34,812 nucleotides of DNA from Methylophaga sp. 41_12_T18 (GTDB lineage: Bacteria; Pseudomonadota; Gammaproteobacteria; Nitrosococcales; Methylophagaceae): the NCBI GenBank assembly GCA_002163115.1, contig MAAI01000082.1, positions 1 to 34,812 of the forward strand. Reading direction: 5' to 3'. The number at the start of each line of letters is the position of its first letter. Positions within the stretch are counted from its first letter, which is position 1. The position numbers were made by a program, and so were the translations under genes. Below are positions 7,893-16,272 of this stretch, in pieces. The notes under the pieces were generated by a model. That model was not told where the DNA came from and ran no database searches. It saw only the letters and a program-made list of their open reading frames with translations.

Positions 7893-9080
7893 TTAAATTG
7901 CTGTAGTAGGACCAAAACTTTCATAGTGAATGGATTCTTCGGCAAAGCCCAACTCCAAACCACATTGCTTTACCGCAGCCATAAAGGGTTTAGGTCCACA
8001 CAGGTATACAGCAGTAGCCGTTTTAATATTAAATTCATCTTCGGTTAACCACTTATTTAATATGCTGGCATTTAAGTAACCTTTATTATCGCCATTATCA
8101 CTGTCTATAAAGCTGGTTTTATATCGAAAGCCTGTTTCAAGCTGCAGTGAAGTCAATTCTTGTTTCAATATCTGATTTTCTTCATCTCGCTGGCACTGAA
8201 TAAACAGAATATTTTCTGCTGTGACACCTTTAGCAAGTGCTTCATACAACATACTTAATAACGGAGTTATGCCCACCCCGCCGGCTATAAAGACATGTTG
8301 CTTTGCATTAAGGTCTAGATTAAATACACCCGCTGGTACTTGTAGCTTAACGACTGTTTCTGCCGGACTTTTATGCAAATGGTTTGAGACCAAACCTTGT
8401 AACTCCGCTTTGGTGGTGATCCGTAAATAATTCTTCCCTGATTGACCTGATAAAGAATATTGGCGAATTTGTTCGTAGTCTGAATTATCAGGCGATACTT
8501 TTATACCGACATACTGACCACCATGAAATACAGGTAATGCACCTTTATCTTTTGGCTGTAAATAGAAAGACTTTACTTCTGGCGTTTCGCTAACAATATC
8601 GGCAATCACAAATTCACGAAAACCACGCCAGCCGCCATCGACACTTTCTTTTTCTTTATACAAATCTTCTTCGGTATTGATAAATACATCAGCCAATACG
8701 CCGTAAGCTTCAGCCCATGCTGTAAGTGCTGGATGCTCATCTGGCAAAGATAATACTTCTTGAATTGCCGCTAACAAGTGCTGACCGACTATCGGATATT
8801 GTTCTGGCTTGATACCTAAGCTGACATGTTTATTGGCAATGCGTTGTACCGCAGGAATCAACGCTTCAAAATTGGTAATATTATTTGCATAGGCAAATAC
8901 TGCATCAGCCAAAGCCCGTGCTTGGTTGCCATCTTTTTGATTGTTTTCATTAAAGATATTTTTTAATTCTGGGTGCGCTTTAAATAAGCTTTCATAAAAA
9001 TGTTCGGTTATTTTTTGACCATGCTCGGCTAATAATGGAATGGTTGACTGTACGGTTTCGATTGTTTGTTGGCTTAACAT
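7893..9080 (-). CDS. hmp: Flavohemoglobin, nitric oxide dioxygenase
   Basis: Hmp oxidises nitric oxide to nitrate with O2 and NAD(P)H and is the main aerobic NO detoxifying enzyme. From the ATG at 9080, which has GAGGA seven bases upstream, it is 395 residues (396 in Escherichia coli). A longer in-frame start at 9113 has no such support. The N-terminal globin has Tyr29 in the distal pocket and the proximal His85 (NKHVSLGI). An FAD domain carries RQYSLS, and the NAD domain has GGVGITPLLSML and CGPKPFM. It ends with HYESFGP. The divergent nsrR and the operator at 9131 indicate repression by NsrR relieved by NO. Confidence 0.97.
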   Translation of the reverse strand: MLSQQTIETVQSTIPLLAEHGQKITEHFYESLFKAHPELKNIFNENNQKDGNQARALADAVFAYANNITNFEALIPAVQRIANKHVSLGIKPEQYPIVGQHLLAAIQEVLSLPDEHPALTAWAEAYGVLADVFINTEEDLYKEKESVDGGWRGFREFVIADIVSETPEVKSFYLQPKDKGALPVFHGGQYVGIKVSPDNSDYEQIRQYSLSGQSGKNYLRITTKAELQGLVSNHLHKSPAETVVKLQVPAGVFNLDLNAKQHVFIAGGVGITPLLSMLYEALAKGVTAENILFIQCQRDEENQILKQELTSLQLETGFRYKTSFIDSDNGDNKGYLNASILNKWLTEDEFNIKTATAVYLCGPKPFMAAVKQCGLELGFAEESIHYESFGPTTAI

Positions 9081-9103
9081 TAGACTATCCTCGCAGCAAA
9101 TTA

Positions 9104-9128
9104 AAACATTCATATATAATGAATGTTT
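9104..9128. promoter_or_regulatory. AT-rich inverted repeat upstream of hmp
   Basis: Perfect 10-bp arms AAACATTCAT and ATGAATGTTT are separated by ATATA. The repeat is just downstream of the hmp -10 and next to the NsrR operator. It could be a second operator (NsrR-like half-sites share the ATGnAT core) or a structured 5' end of the hmp mRNA. Confidence 0.5.
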
Positions 9129-9130
9129 AA

Positions 9131-9153
9131 AAGATGCATTATATATGTACCTT
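9131..9153. promoter_or_regulatory. NsrR operator between hmp and nsrR
   Basis: AAGATGCAT-N5-ATGTACCTT is a 23-bp imperfect palindrome (7 of 9 positions symmetric). Its left half matches the Escherichia coli NsrR consensus AAGATGCATTT exactly over nine bases. It covers the -10 region of the hmp promoter. The position beside nsrR itself makes the call strong. Confidence 0.8.
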
Positions 9154-9165
9154 TTGGTTATGCAA
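9138..9165 (-). promoter_or_regulatory. Sigma70 promoter of hmp
   Basis: On the minus strand TTGCAT (9165-9160) and TATAAT (9143-9138) are separated by 16 bases. The NsrR operator overlaps the spacer and -10, as expected for a repressed promoter. The start codon is at 9080. Confidence 0.65.
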
Positions 9166-9211
9166 GCCTTTATAATTTAATTGTACTTAACCTCAATCGT
9201 AAGCTACTCCT

Positions 9212-9628
9212 ATGCAACTAACTAAACACACTGACTTTGCCTTTAGAACGTTAATCTATTTGGCAATGATGAATCAGAAAATCACTACCATTCAGAAAAT
9301 AACCGAGCGTTTTGGCATATCAAAGAGCCACGCTATGAAAATCGTTAATAAATTAGCTCATGCTGGCTGGGTTAAAGCGGTTCGAGGCAAAAATGGTGGC
9401 ATATTATTAGGCTGCGATGCTAATAAAATTTCGCTTCGTGATGTAATTGAGTTAATGGAAACCACATTAGAACCAGTGAATTGTAACCATCCTCCCTGCC
9501 TTATTGCAGGCGCTTGTAAATTAAGAGGGGTTTTATGGCAAGCTCAACAACAATATCTGAACTTCCTCGCGCCAATGACGCTAGCTGATTTAATTGATAC
9601 TGAAACCAGTAAATTAATTAATGCCTGA
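9212..9628 (+). CDS. nsrR: NsrR, Rrf2-family nitric-oxide-sensing repressor
   Basis: A 138-residue Rrf2-family regulator. The N-terminal winged helix starts MQLTKHTDFAFRTLIYLA, typical for NsrR. The three cluster cysteines are C91, C96 and C102 (NCNHPPCLIAGACKL). NsrR binds DNA with an intact iron-sulfur cluster and is released when NO attacks the cluster. It is divergent from hmp across a 131-base interval holding its operator. The ribosome binding site is weak. The three-cysteine spacing and context favour NsrR over IscR. Confidence 0.94.
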   Translation: MQLTKHTDFAFRTLIYLAMMNQKITTIQKITERFGISKSHAMKIVNKLAHAGWVKAVRGKNGGILLGCDANKISLRDVIELMETTLEPVNCNHPPCLIAGACKLRGVLWQAQQQYLNFLAPMTLADLIDTETSKLINA

Positions 9629-9640
9629 ACATAACTTAAA

Positions 9641-9672
9641 CAGCCGTAGTGAACTCACTACGGCTGTTTAAA
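9641..9672. terminator. Rho-independent terminator between nsrR and the convergent PEP-CTERM gene
   Basis: AGCCGTAGTG-AACT-CACTACGGCT, a perfect 10-bp stem flanked by AAAC and GTTT, lies in the 59-base gap between two convergent genes. The stem is identical to that at 7781-7804; only the loop differs. The T tract is shorter (GTTTAAA), so it may be less efficient. Confidence 0.8.
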
Positions 9673-9687
9673 ACGACTATATTTGTC

Positions 9688-10497
9688 TTATGCTGCTGAT
9701 TTGCTCGCTTTGCGGCGTAGGCCTAAGAAGCCTAATAAAGCGGGTGCAAATAAGAATGCTGCAGCTGGAACAGGAACAGCAGAAACATTAGTTAATTCAA
9801 TCGTTGCAACCTTTTCACCATTTGCAAAGTTGAAACTACTGGTATCGATACCATCGGCATTGATAAATAAAGCATATGCCAAGCCGAAATCTTCCACCAA
9901 GGTAACAACACCATTTTCATCGGCACCTTGGTTAGGTCCAGTTTGGCCTTGGGCTATTCCAAATAAGCCATTACCTGCTGAAGTAGAAAAGTCATTAATT
10001 TCGGTGCCAGCATCATAAACATTAAAGACGTCGATAGTTAATGAAGATTCCAAACCAGTTAGTAAGCTTTCTATACTAAATGCAGATGGGTCACCATTGG
10101 CAATAAAGAAGTCTGAGCTTAGTAAGAACATAGAGGCATAAGAAAAATAGTTATTGCTGCCGTCTTCGCTTACTGTAAATGTATTTGTTGTTGAAGCACT
10201 AGGAGCAACTAGCCCGCCAACTACACCATCAACCCCATTTGCTGTTGACGCAGTGAAGCTCTGGCTCAATAAACTGGTATTACCATCTTCAGCAATTGCT
10301 TCTATACCAGGACTCGCGATACCTCCTAGATCAAAGCTATCAAAGGAACCATCGTGAAAGCCAGCCCAGACGGGTGTCAAATAGCCCTCACCATTGTTCG
10401 TTACGGTTACCTGTATCTCTGCGGCAGTTATTACTGAGCTTGCTAGTAATAATGTTGAGGCGACAGCCAACATGCTTTTCTTTGTTACGTTTGTCAT
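9688..10497 (-). CDS. Spondin-domain protein with PEP-CTERM (VPxPA) sorting signal
   Basis: From ATG 10497 (AGGAAGGA seven bases upstream) the protein has 269 residues. It has a signal peptide (MTNVTKKSMLAVASTLLLASSVITAA) and a body resembling the bacterial spondin_N domain: ITVTN-like start, SPGIEAIAEDGNTS, FSYASMFLLSSDFFIANGD, and the typical VYDAGTEIND. The C-terminal sorting signal is VPVPAAAFLFAPALLGFLGL followed by RRKASK. It is probably exported and exosortase-processed. The tail and the following hairpin closely match those of the gene at 7010. It lies downstream of an ECF sigma/anti-sigma pair on the same strand and could belong to that regulon; this is inference. Confidence 0.87.
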   Translation of the reverse strand: MTNVTKKSMLAVASTLLLASSVITAAEIQVTVTNNGEGYLTPVWAGFHDGSFDSFDLGGIASPGIEAIAEDGNTSLLSQSFTASTANGVDGVVGGLVAPSASTTNTFTVSEDGSNNYFSYASMFLLSSDFFIANGDPSAFSIESLLTGLESSLTIDVFNVYDAGTEINDFSTSAGNGLFGIAQGQTGPNQGADENGVVTLVEDFGLAYALFINADGIDTSSFNFANGEKVATIELTNVSAVPVPAAAFLFAPALLGFLGLRRKASKSAA

Positions 10498-10643
10498 CAA
10501 AGTATCCTTCCTGATTAGGTTTATTGGTTAATAAAACGTGGCTTTGCCAACGCTTATTACCAATACGTAACCAATCATCAAAACGATACTTTTATAAAAA
10601 GTTTTTCTTACTTTCTTTGAACCAATGCTCAGAAATGTTTTGT

Positions 10644-11285
10644 TCAGCGCAGCTTTAGCATGATAAAAGCCAACAATGCTCCCACTAAACCAACACTAAG
10701 CCCCGGTAAGATATGTTCGGTTAGAATATGCATCGGTTCATACATACAAGCGAACTGCATGACCATTGCTGGCACCACTCCGGCGGCTACACCGACTAAG
10801 GCTCCAGCTATCACAGGTTCGGTTGGCCATTGCTTTTTCACCCAAAGCAGACCAAGCAATAATGCAGGCACGGAATATAAAAATGTTTCAACGTAACAAA
10901 ACTCACGCTTACCGAGCATCGAAGGTTCTAAAGCCGGATGACTAAGACCAAATAGATAAAGACTAATCCAGCCAACTAAAATTAGAACTGGCCAGGCTAG
11001 TATGCGTATTTTGCTTCTAGGAGCAGGAATGGCCATTTCAAACGCAGTGTATATCAGCGTTATTACAGCAATAAGGCCAATAACGGTTTCAATGAAAAAC
11101 TGCGGTGAGCTCAGTAAGGAATCAACAGCACCCGATCGGAATGGACCGGTCAGCGAAAATATAATAATCGCCAATGCAAATGCACTAGCAAACCAATACA
11201 TAGCTGAAACTCGTGTATTAACAGCATTAACTGGAGTTAACTCTGTTGTTAAATTATCAATAAAATTACGGCGACTTGTTTTCAT
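10644..11285 (-). CDS. NrsF-type (DUF1109) membrane anti-sigma factor
   Basis: A 213-residue integral membrane protein with about six hydrophobic helices and a short cytoplasmic N terminus (MKTSRRNFIDNLTTEL). It fits DUF1109/NrsF, which holds its ECF sigma factor at the inner membrane. Two cysteines at C130 and C180, the latter in ACMYEPMHIL, sit at nearly the same positions as the two functionally important cysteines I recall for Caulobacter NrsF (131 and 181). Its ATG overlaps the sigma gene stop (ATGA), so the two are translationally coupled. The inducing signal may be a thiol-reactive stress; that is inference from the family. Confidence 0.85.
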   Translation of the reverse strand: MKTSRRNFIDNLTTELTPVNAVNTRVSAMYWFASAFALAIIIFSLTGPFRSGAVDSLLSSPQFFIETVIGLIAVITLIYTAFEMAIPAPRSKIRILAWPVLILVGWISLYLFGLSHPALEPSMLGKREFCYVETFLYSVPALLLGLLWVKKQWPTEPVIAGALVGVAAGVVPAMVMQFACMYEPMHILTEHILPGLSVGLVGALLAFIMLKLR

Positions 11286-11845
11286 TCGTTAGCTTGCCAT
11301 TGTTTTTTTATTTTATTCAAACCACGACGCAACCGGCCTTTTAGCGTGCTTTCAGTTACACCTAAAGCAATCGAAGCTTCGTTGGTAGTCATGCCCATTA
11401 ATTTCGTCATAGTAATTGCTGATCGTTGTTCATCTGATAAGCAGAACAATAACCGTTCGCCATCAATCACTCGATCTAAATCTACATGATTGCTCTCTGC
11501 TTTATCAAGTTGGGTCTCGGCAGCAACTGCTTTTTTATGCGTATCTGCTCGTCGAAGAAGATCTATTGTTTTATGATGAATAATGGTGAAGAACCAAGGC
11601 CTGAATAACCTATTCGGGTCAAAGGTATGGCGGGCTCGATGAATTGCCAACAAGCTTTCTTGAATGCAATCTTCCAGATTGTGTAAATTACCAAAATTTG
11701 CACGCAAATATTTTTCAATTACCACGCTAAGTTCGGAAAGTAATTGATTATATGCGTGAACATCACCCAGCTGACTTTGCACCATTAAGTCAGACCAGCG
11801 CTGTTCATCTTCTATCCTTGCTGCAGATTTTATTTCTGAATTCAT
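11282..11845 (-). CDS. ECF-family RNA polymerase sigma factor
   Basis: About 187 residues from ATG 11845; an upstream TTG at 11854 would add three residues and neither start has a clear ribosome binding site. Region 2 is visible as NLEDCIQESLLAIHRARHTFDPNRLFRPWFF, with the DxxQE-like core DCIQE. Region 4 is GMTTNEASIALGVTESTLKGRLRRG, a helix-turn-helix for the -35. No extra domains. It is coupled to the NrsF-type anti-sigma factor, a pairing known from Caulobacter SigF-NrsF. Like many ECF factors it may direct its own promoter and nearby genes, such as the spondin PEP-CTERM gene. Confidence 0.9.
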   Translation of the reverse strand: MNSEIKSAARIEDEQRWSDLMVQSQLGDVHAYNQLLSELSVVIEKYLRANFGNLHNLEDCIQESLLAIHRARHTFDPNRLFRPWFFTIIHHKTIDLLRRADTHKKAVAAETQLDKAESNHVDLDRVIDGERLLFCLSDEQRSAITMTKLMGMTTNEASIALGVTESTLKGRLRRGLNKIKKQWQANE

Positions 11846-11923
11846 ACCTATCAAAAGTAAACCAATCCCATGTGATTAGTTCAGACTAATAGGTTTAGAT
11901 AATGTTACAAAGTATTGAAACTT

Positions 11924-13594
11924 CTAGAATAGGCCGCTTATTTCACCAGCATCGTTAACATCAATTCGTTCACTGGCTGGACGTTTTGGTAAGCCGGGCA
12001 TAGTCATAATGTCACCACAGAGTGCCACTATAAACTCAGCGCCTCTTGATAAGCGAACATCACGGATCGTTAAAGTATGACCCGATGGCGCACCTCGCAG
12101 GCTGACATCACTGCTAAACGAATAAGGTGTTTTTGCCATACAAACGGGTACATGGCCATGCGTTTCACTAAAACGCTCTAATTTAACCAAAGCTTTTTTA
12201 TCAAAAATAACTTCTTCAGCGCCATAAAGTTTAGTTGCGACAGTTTTAATTTTATCAACCAGCGGCAAGTCATCTTCATAAAGTAGTTGGAAGTTACTTT
12301 GGTCATCATCAATCATTTCAACAACCATCTGTGCCAATTGTTCGGCACCTTTACTGCCATCAGCCCAATGTTTAGCTAATATAACTTTGGTACCCAAAGC
12401 TTCTACAGTAGTCCGTATCAGATCTATTTCAGCATCCGTATCATTAACAAAGTGATTGATTGCCACCACACATTGCACACCAAAGTTATCTTGAATATTC
12501 GATAAGTGACGTTTTAAGTTGGCCATGCCTTTATCTAAAGCAGCTAGGTTTTCAGCAGCTAAGTCTTTAACGTCAACGCCACCGTGATACTTTAATGCTC
12601 GTACAGTAGCAACAACCACTGCTAAATCAGGTTTTAAGCCTGCTTTACGACACTTAATATTCATGAACTTCTCAGCGCCTAGATCAGCACCAAAACCCGC
12701 TTCCGTAACAACGTAATCAGCTAACTTTAATGCCATTTTAGTGGCAACTACAGAGTTACAGCCGTGAGCAATATTAGCAAACGGACCACCATGAACAAAG
12801 GCAGGGTTATTTTCTAAGGTTTGAACCAAATTTGGTTTTAGTGCATCTTTCAATAATGCAGTCATCGCACCATGTGCTTTGATATCTTTCGCAGTGATCG
12901 CTGTGCCATCAACAGAGTAGCCGATTTGAATATCTGCTAATCGTTGCTTAAGTTCAGCTAATGAACTAGATAAACATAAAATCGCCATCACTTCAGAAGC
13001 GACAACAATATCAAAGCCATCCTGACGAGGGAAACCATTGCCTTTACCACCCATGCCAACAACAATGTCTCTCAAGGCCCGATCATTCATATCGACCACT
13101 CGTCCCCACGTGACCTGACGAATATCGATATTTAATTCATTACCATGATGAATATGGTTATCAATCATCGCTGCTAATAAATTATGAGCAGCCGCAATAG
13201 CATGTAAATCACCGGTGAAGTGAAGATTAATATCTTCCATCGGCACTACTTGTGCATAACCGCCGCCTGCAGCACCGCCTTTCATCCCAAAACAAGGTCC
13301 CATTGAAGGTTCACGGATACAAACCATCGAGTTTTTGCCGATATAGTTCAGTGCATCACTTAAACCTATCGTAGTCGTGGTTTTACCTTCCCCTGCTGGC
13401 GTCGGACTGACAGCCGTCACTAGAATAAGTTTACCGTCAGCTTGGGCTTCCAAGTCAGCCATCACATCTAATGAAATTTTCGCTTTATAACGACCATATT
13501 GTTCTATGGCATCAGGCTTTAAATCAAAACGCTGTTGTGCAAGCGTGGAAATATCTTCCATTTTTGCCTGTTGGGCTATTTCAATATCTGACAT
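11924..13594 (-). CDS. fhs: Formate-tetrahydrofolate ligase
   Basis: Fhs (FtfL) makes 10-formyl-tetrahydrofolate from formate, THF and ATP and connects formate to C1 biosynthesis or energy metabolism. The 556-residue length fits the family. The nucleotide loop [10 protein letters not shown] is at about 65-74. Other family blocks are [40 protein letters not shown] and the C-terminal [16 protein letters not shown]. The ATG has GGAAGA upstream. It lies 62 bases after ubiX with its own possible -10 in the gap. Few gammaproteobacteria rely on this enzyme, so it hints at C1 metabolism. Confidence 0.98.
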   Translation of the reverse strand: MSDIEIAQQAKMEDISTLAQQRFDLKPDAIEQYGRYKAKISLDVMADLEAQADGKLILVTAVSPTPAGEGKTTTTIGLSDALNYIGKNSMVCIREPSMGPCFGMKGGAAGGGYAQVVPMEDINLHFTGDLHAIAAAHNLLAAMIDNHIHHGNELNIDIRQVTWGRVVDMNDRALRDIVVGMGGKGNGFPRQDGFDIVVASEVMAILCLSSSLAELKQRLADIQIGYSVDGTAITAKDIKAHGAMTALLKDALKPNLVQTLENNPAFVHGGPFANIAHGCNSVVATKMALKLADYVVTEAGFGADLGAEKFMNIKCRKAGLKPDLAVVVATVRALKYHGGVDVKDLAAENLAALDKGMANLKRHLSNIQDNFGVQCVVAINHFVNDTDAEIDLIRTTVEALGTKVILAKHWADGSKGAEQLAQMVVEMIDDDQSNFQLLYEDDLPLVDKIKTVATKLYGAEEVIFDKKALVKLERFSETHGHVPVCMAKTPYSFSSDVSLRGAPSGHTLTIRDVRLSRGAEFIVALCGDIMTMPGLPKRPASERIDVNDAGEISGLF

Positions 13595-13625
13595 GTTTTC
13601 TTCCGACGGCCTAAAATATCGAAGA

Positions 13626-13631
13626 ATTATA
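13626..13631 (-). promoter_or_regulatory. Candidate -10 element upstream of fhs
   Basis: A perfect TATAAT on the minus strand, 32 bases before the fhs start codon. No convincing -35 hexamer is present at 16-18 bases. fhs may thus have its own promoter besides read-through from ubiX. Confidence 0.35.
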
Positions 13632-13656
13632 CTCGACTTTGACTAACTATTCGCCT

Positions 13657-14265
13657 TCACTCACCCCAGCGAGGCAGCAATTGATGCTCAACTCCAGCCT
13701 GGTCAAGGATACGGGCCACTACAAAATCTACAATGTCTGTCAGCTCAGTTGGCTTAAAATAAAAGCCGGGACTTGGTGGGAATATACACACGCCCATCTT
13801 GGCTAGCTTGAGCATATTTTCTAAATGAATCACTGAAAATGGTGCTTCACGTGGTACCAAAATTAACTTTCGACTTTCTTTTAACATCACATCAGCAGCA
13901 CGGTTAATTAAATTATCGCTACTACCGACTGCAATTGATGATAACGAACCCATCGTACAAGGACAGACAATCATAGTACCGACACGATGTGAGCCACTAG
14001 CCAATGGTGAGCTCCACTGTTGTTCACCATAAACCCGTAACTGTTCCGGCTGACAATCAAACTCTGCTACTAATTTTTTATGCACATCACTCGGCCGTGC
14101 CGGTAATTTCCAGTCCAACTCGTCAGCTAATACAATGCGACCGGCCGCCGAGATCATCAAGTGCACGGTCAGTCCTTGAGCCAGTAATACTTGTAATAAT
14201 CGTTGACTATAAGGTGCGCCGGATGCGCCTGTGATTGCTAATGAAATTTGCTTGTTATCTATCAT
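13657..14265 (-). CDS. ubiX: UbiX, flavin prenyltransferase
   Basis: UbiX attaches a dimethylallyl group to FMN to make prenylated FMN, the cofactor of the decarboxylase UbiD in ubiquinone synthesis. The 202-residue protein has the N-terminal ITGASGAPY (10-18), the SAAGRIVL region, MIVCPCTMGSLSSIA, and LVPREAPFSVIHLENM, all family signatures. The start ATG overlaps the mpl stop (ATGA), so translation is coupled. Mpl-ubiX adjacency is common in gammaproteobacteria. ubiD is not in this window. Confidence 0.96.
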   Translation of the reverse strand: MIDNKQISLAITGASGAPYSQRLLQVLLAQGLTVHLMISAAGRIVLADELDWKLPARPSDVHKKLVAEFDCQPEQLRVYGEQQWSSPLASGSHRVGTMIVCPCTMGSLSSIAVGSSDNLINRAADVMLKESRKLILVPREAPFSVIHLENMLKLAKMGVCIFPPSPGFYFKPTELTDIVDFVVARILDQAGVEHQLLPRWGE

Positions 14266-15620
14266 CGTTCTGCCAATGCTGTTAGTAAGCGCTGATGTAT
14301 GCCACCAAAGCCACCGTTACTCATAATCAATACTTCGTCACCCGCCTCAGCTTCTTGGCACACCAAATCAATAATCTCGCCAATACTGTTTTTGATACTG
14401 GCCTTATCTCCTAGCTGTTGCTGCACATTGGCAAGTGACCACTGCAAATCATTGTCTTCAAATAACACAACACGATCAGCTTGTTGTAATGAATCAGCTA
14501 AGGTTTGTTGGTGAATACCCATTTTCATCGTATTGGACCGCGGCTCTAATACTGCTATTAATTTTCGTTCGCCGATATTTGCACGTAAGCCCTGGACCGT
14601 TGTTGCAATCGCAGTCGGGTGATGAGCAAAGTCATCATAAACGCGAACATCGTTAACTTCGCCGCGTAACTCCATCCGGCGTTTAATACCTTTGAAGTCA
14701 GCTAATGACTGGCACGCATGTTCAAAAGTTACACCAACATGATGCGCTGCAGAAATAGCAGCCAGAGCATTGCTAACATTATGCATGCCCATCATCGACC
14801 AATTAACATGGCCTACTTTCTCATCATGATAGAACACATCAAAGTCACTGCCATCTGCACTGACATTTTTTGCCTGTAGCTCGCCTTCACTGATACCTAA
14901 TGTTTGACGAGGTGTCCAACAGCCCATCGCTAATGTCTGTTCAATCGCAGCATCATTAGTCGGTGAAATAACTAAACCTTCAGCAGGTACCGTTCGAACT
15001 AGGTGATGAAATTGTTTTTGAATCGCGGCGAGATCATCAAAAATATCAGCATGATCAAACTCTAAATTATTAAGTACTACCGTGCGAGGATGATAATGAA
15101 CAAATTTTGAACGCTTATCAAAAAAGGCCGTGTCATACTCATCTGCTTCTATAACAAAAAATGGTGTCTCACCTAAACGAGCAGTTTCACCAAAATTACC
15201 AGGTACTCCGCCAATTAAAAACCCAGGTGCCATGTTTGCATCTTCTAACAGCCATGCTAATAAGCTACTGGTGGTCGTTTTACCATGAGTTCCGGCAACA
15301 GCAAGTACCCAGCGATCTTTCAATACATAATCTGCTAACCACTCAGGACCAGAAATATAAGGTAGACCTTTATTAAGCACATACTCAACTGCAGGGTTGC
15401 CGCGTGACATGGCATTACCCATAACCACAAGATCAGGAGCTGGGTCTAAGTGTTCAGCTAAATAACCTTCTTGCAAGTCAATACCGGCAGCTATCAACTG
15501 ATCGCTCATCGGAGGATAAACATTGGCATCTGAACCTGACACAGTCATGCCGAGAGAACGAGCAAGCAGTGCGACTCCCCCCATAAAGGTGCCACAGATT
15601 CCTAATATATGAATATGCAT
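14262..15620 (-). CDS. mpl: Mpl, UDP-N-acetylmuramate:murein tripeptide ligase
   Basis: Mpl recycles peptidoglycan by ligating L-Ala-gamma-D-Glu-meso-DAP onto UDP-MurNAc. From ATG 15620 it has 452 residues; the TTG one codon earlier is not needed. It starts HIHILGICGTFMGG, the Mur-ligase nucleotide motif, then the P-loop GTHGKTTT (110-117), EADEYDTAFFDKRSKF (which separates Mpl from MurC), and HHPTAI. The stop TGA of the upstream gene overlaps this ATG by one base (TGATG), and the 3' end overlaps ubiX. The enzyme is intact. Confidence 0.97.
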   Translation of the reverse strand: MHIHILGICGTFMGGVALLARSLGMTVSGSDANVYPPMSDQLIAAGIDLQEGYLAEHLDPAPDLVVMGNAMSRGNPAVEYVLNKGLPYISGPEWLADYVLKDRWVLAVAGTHGKTTTSSLLAWLLEDANMAPGFLIGGVPGNFGETARLGETPFFVIEADEYDTAFFDKRSKFVHYHPRTVVLNNLEFDHADIFDDLAAIQKQFHHLVRTVPAEGLVISPTNDAAIEQTLAMGCWTPRQTLGISEGELQAKNVSADGSDFDVFYHDEKVGHVNWSMMGMHNVSNALAAISAAHHVGVTFEHACQSLADFKGIKRRMELRGEVNDVRVYDDFAHHPTAIATTVQGLRANIGERKLIAVLEPRSNTMKMGIHQQTLADSLQQADRVVLFEDNDLQWSLANVQQQLGDKASIKNSIGEIIDLVCQEAEAGDEVLIMSNGGFGGIHQRLLTALAER

Positions 15621-16138
15621 CAAGCGATTCCTGAAACAACAAGACCAACCATAATTAACGACAGGATGGTGTAACTAATAGTAAGCAATACAGCCGAACT
15701 CGGCTTGATTTCTAATGAAGTTCTAAATATATGAGCTGTCACCATTAAACTCCACAGCATTAAACCAATCATCATTAACATCGCTAAACCAGATAATTGA
15801 CTAGGCTCATTTACCGATACTTGTTTAAAGAAGTAAACAACTGGGATACCAATAATGCCTAAACAACTTCCAGCACCTGCCAATGCAGTAACTGTTTGTT
15901 GAAAACGGGGATCAAAACCTCGAAGCCGTAATAATAGCCAAGTAAACAGAATCATCATTAATAGATCAGTCAAACTAGAGAACAAGCTAATATCCCAGCT
16001 TTGGTCAATACGACTAATGGCCACACCAATCATAAAATAGGCTAGTAAGGTGAGTTTCATTATCCAGTGGGAACTAATAACGTCCGCCGGGCTGGCTTTA
16101 AAAAAACAGATTTCAAGGTAACGGAATATGATATTCAT
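15620..16138 (-). CDS. Small multi-pass membrane protein, Yip1-like, unknown function
   Basis: About 172 residues from ATG 16138; a GTG at 16159 would add seven residues, and neither has a good ribosome binding site. Four or five hydrophobic segments are visible (about 30-45, 55-75, 90-110, 120-140 and 148-170). The N-terminal FRYLEICFFKASPADVISS and the overall pattern recall Yip1-domain proteins, but I cannot be sure. It is translationally coupled to mpl (TGATG overlap), so it may serve in envelope metabolism; that is an inference from position only. Confidence 0.7.
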   Translation of the reverse strand: MNIIFRYLEICFFKASPADVISSHWIMKLTLLAYFMIGVAISRIDQSWDISLFSSLTDLLMMILFTWLLLRLRGFDPRFQQTVTALAGAGSCLGIIGIPVVYFFKQVSVNEPSQLSGLAMLMMIGLMLWSLMVTAHIFRTSLEIKPSSAVLLTISYTILSLIMVGLVVSGIA

Positions 16139-16212
16139 ACCAGCATGATAACGTGTCACTCACTATCTACAAACCCTTATTACATATTGGTTACCGATCA
16201 ATAGCCATAAAA

Positions 16213-16252
16213 AAACCCGGTGATGTGAAACTCACATCATCGGGTTTTCTTT
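16213..16252 (-). terminator. Rho-independent terminator of the PQQ-associated pair
   Basis: A 14-bp stem ACCCGGTGATGTGA/TCACATCATCGGGT with a three-base loop, flanked by A and T runs on both sides. It lies 21 bases after the stop of the beta-propeller gene (16273). On the minus strand a run of T follows the stem. Confidence 0.9.
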
Positions 16253-16272
16253 TTACTTCAATAAACTAAGCT

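Noticed and set aside
10537-10552. GGCAAAGCCAC in the leader of the second PEP-CTERM gene as a full c-di-GMP-I riboswitch
   Set aside because: The upstream GGCAAAC segment and a P3-type long stem are lacking; kept only as a low-level structural observation.
11875-11890. ATTAGT-TCAG-ACTAAT inverted repeat between fhs and the ECF gene as a terminator
   Set aside because: Only six AT-rich pairs and no T tract; more likely incidental or part of the sigma gene promoter region.
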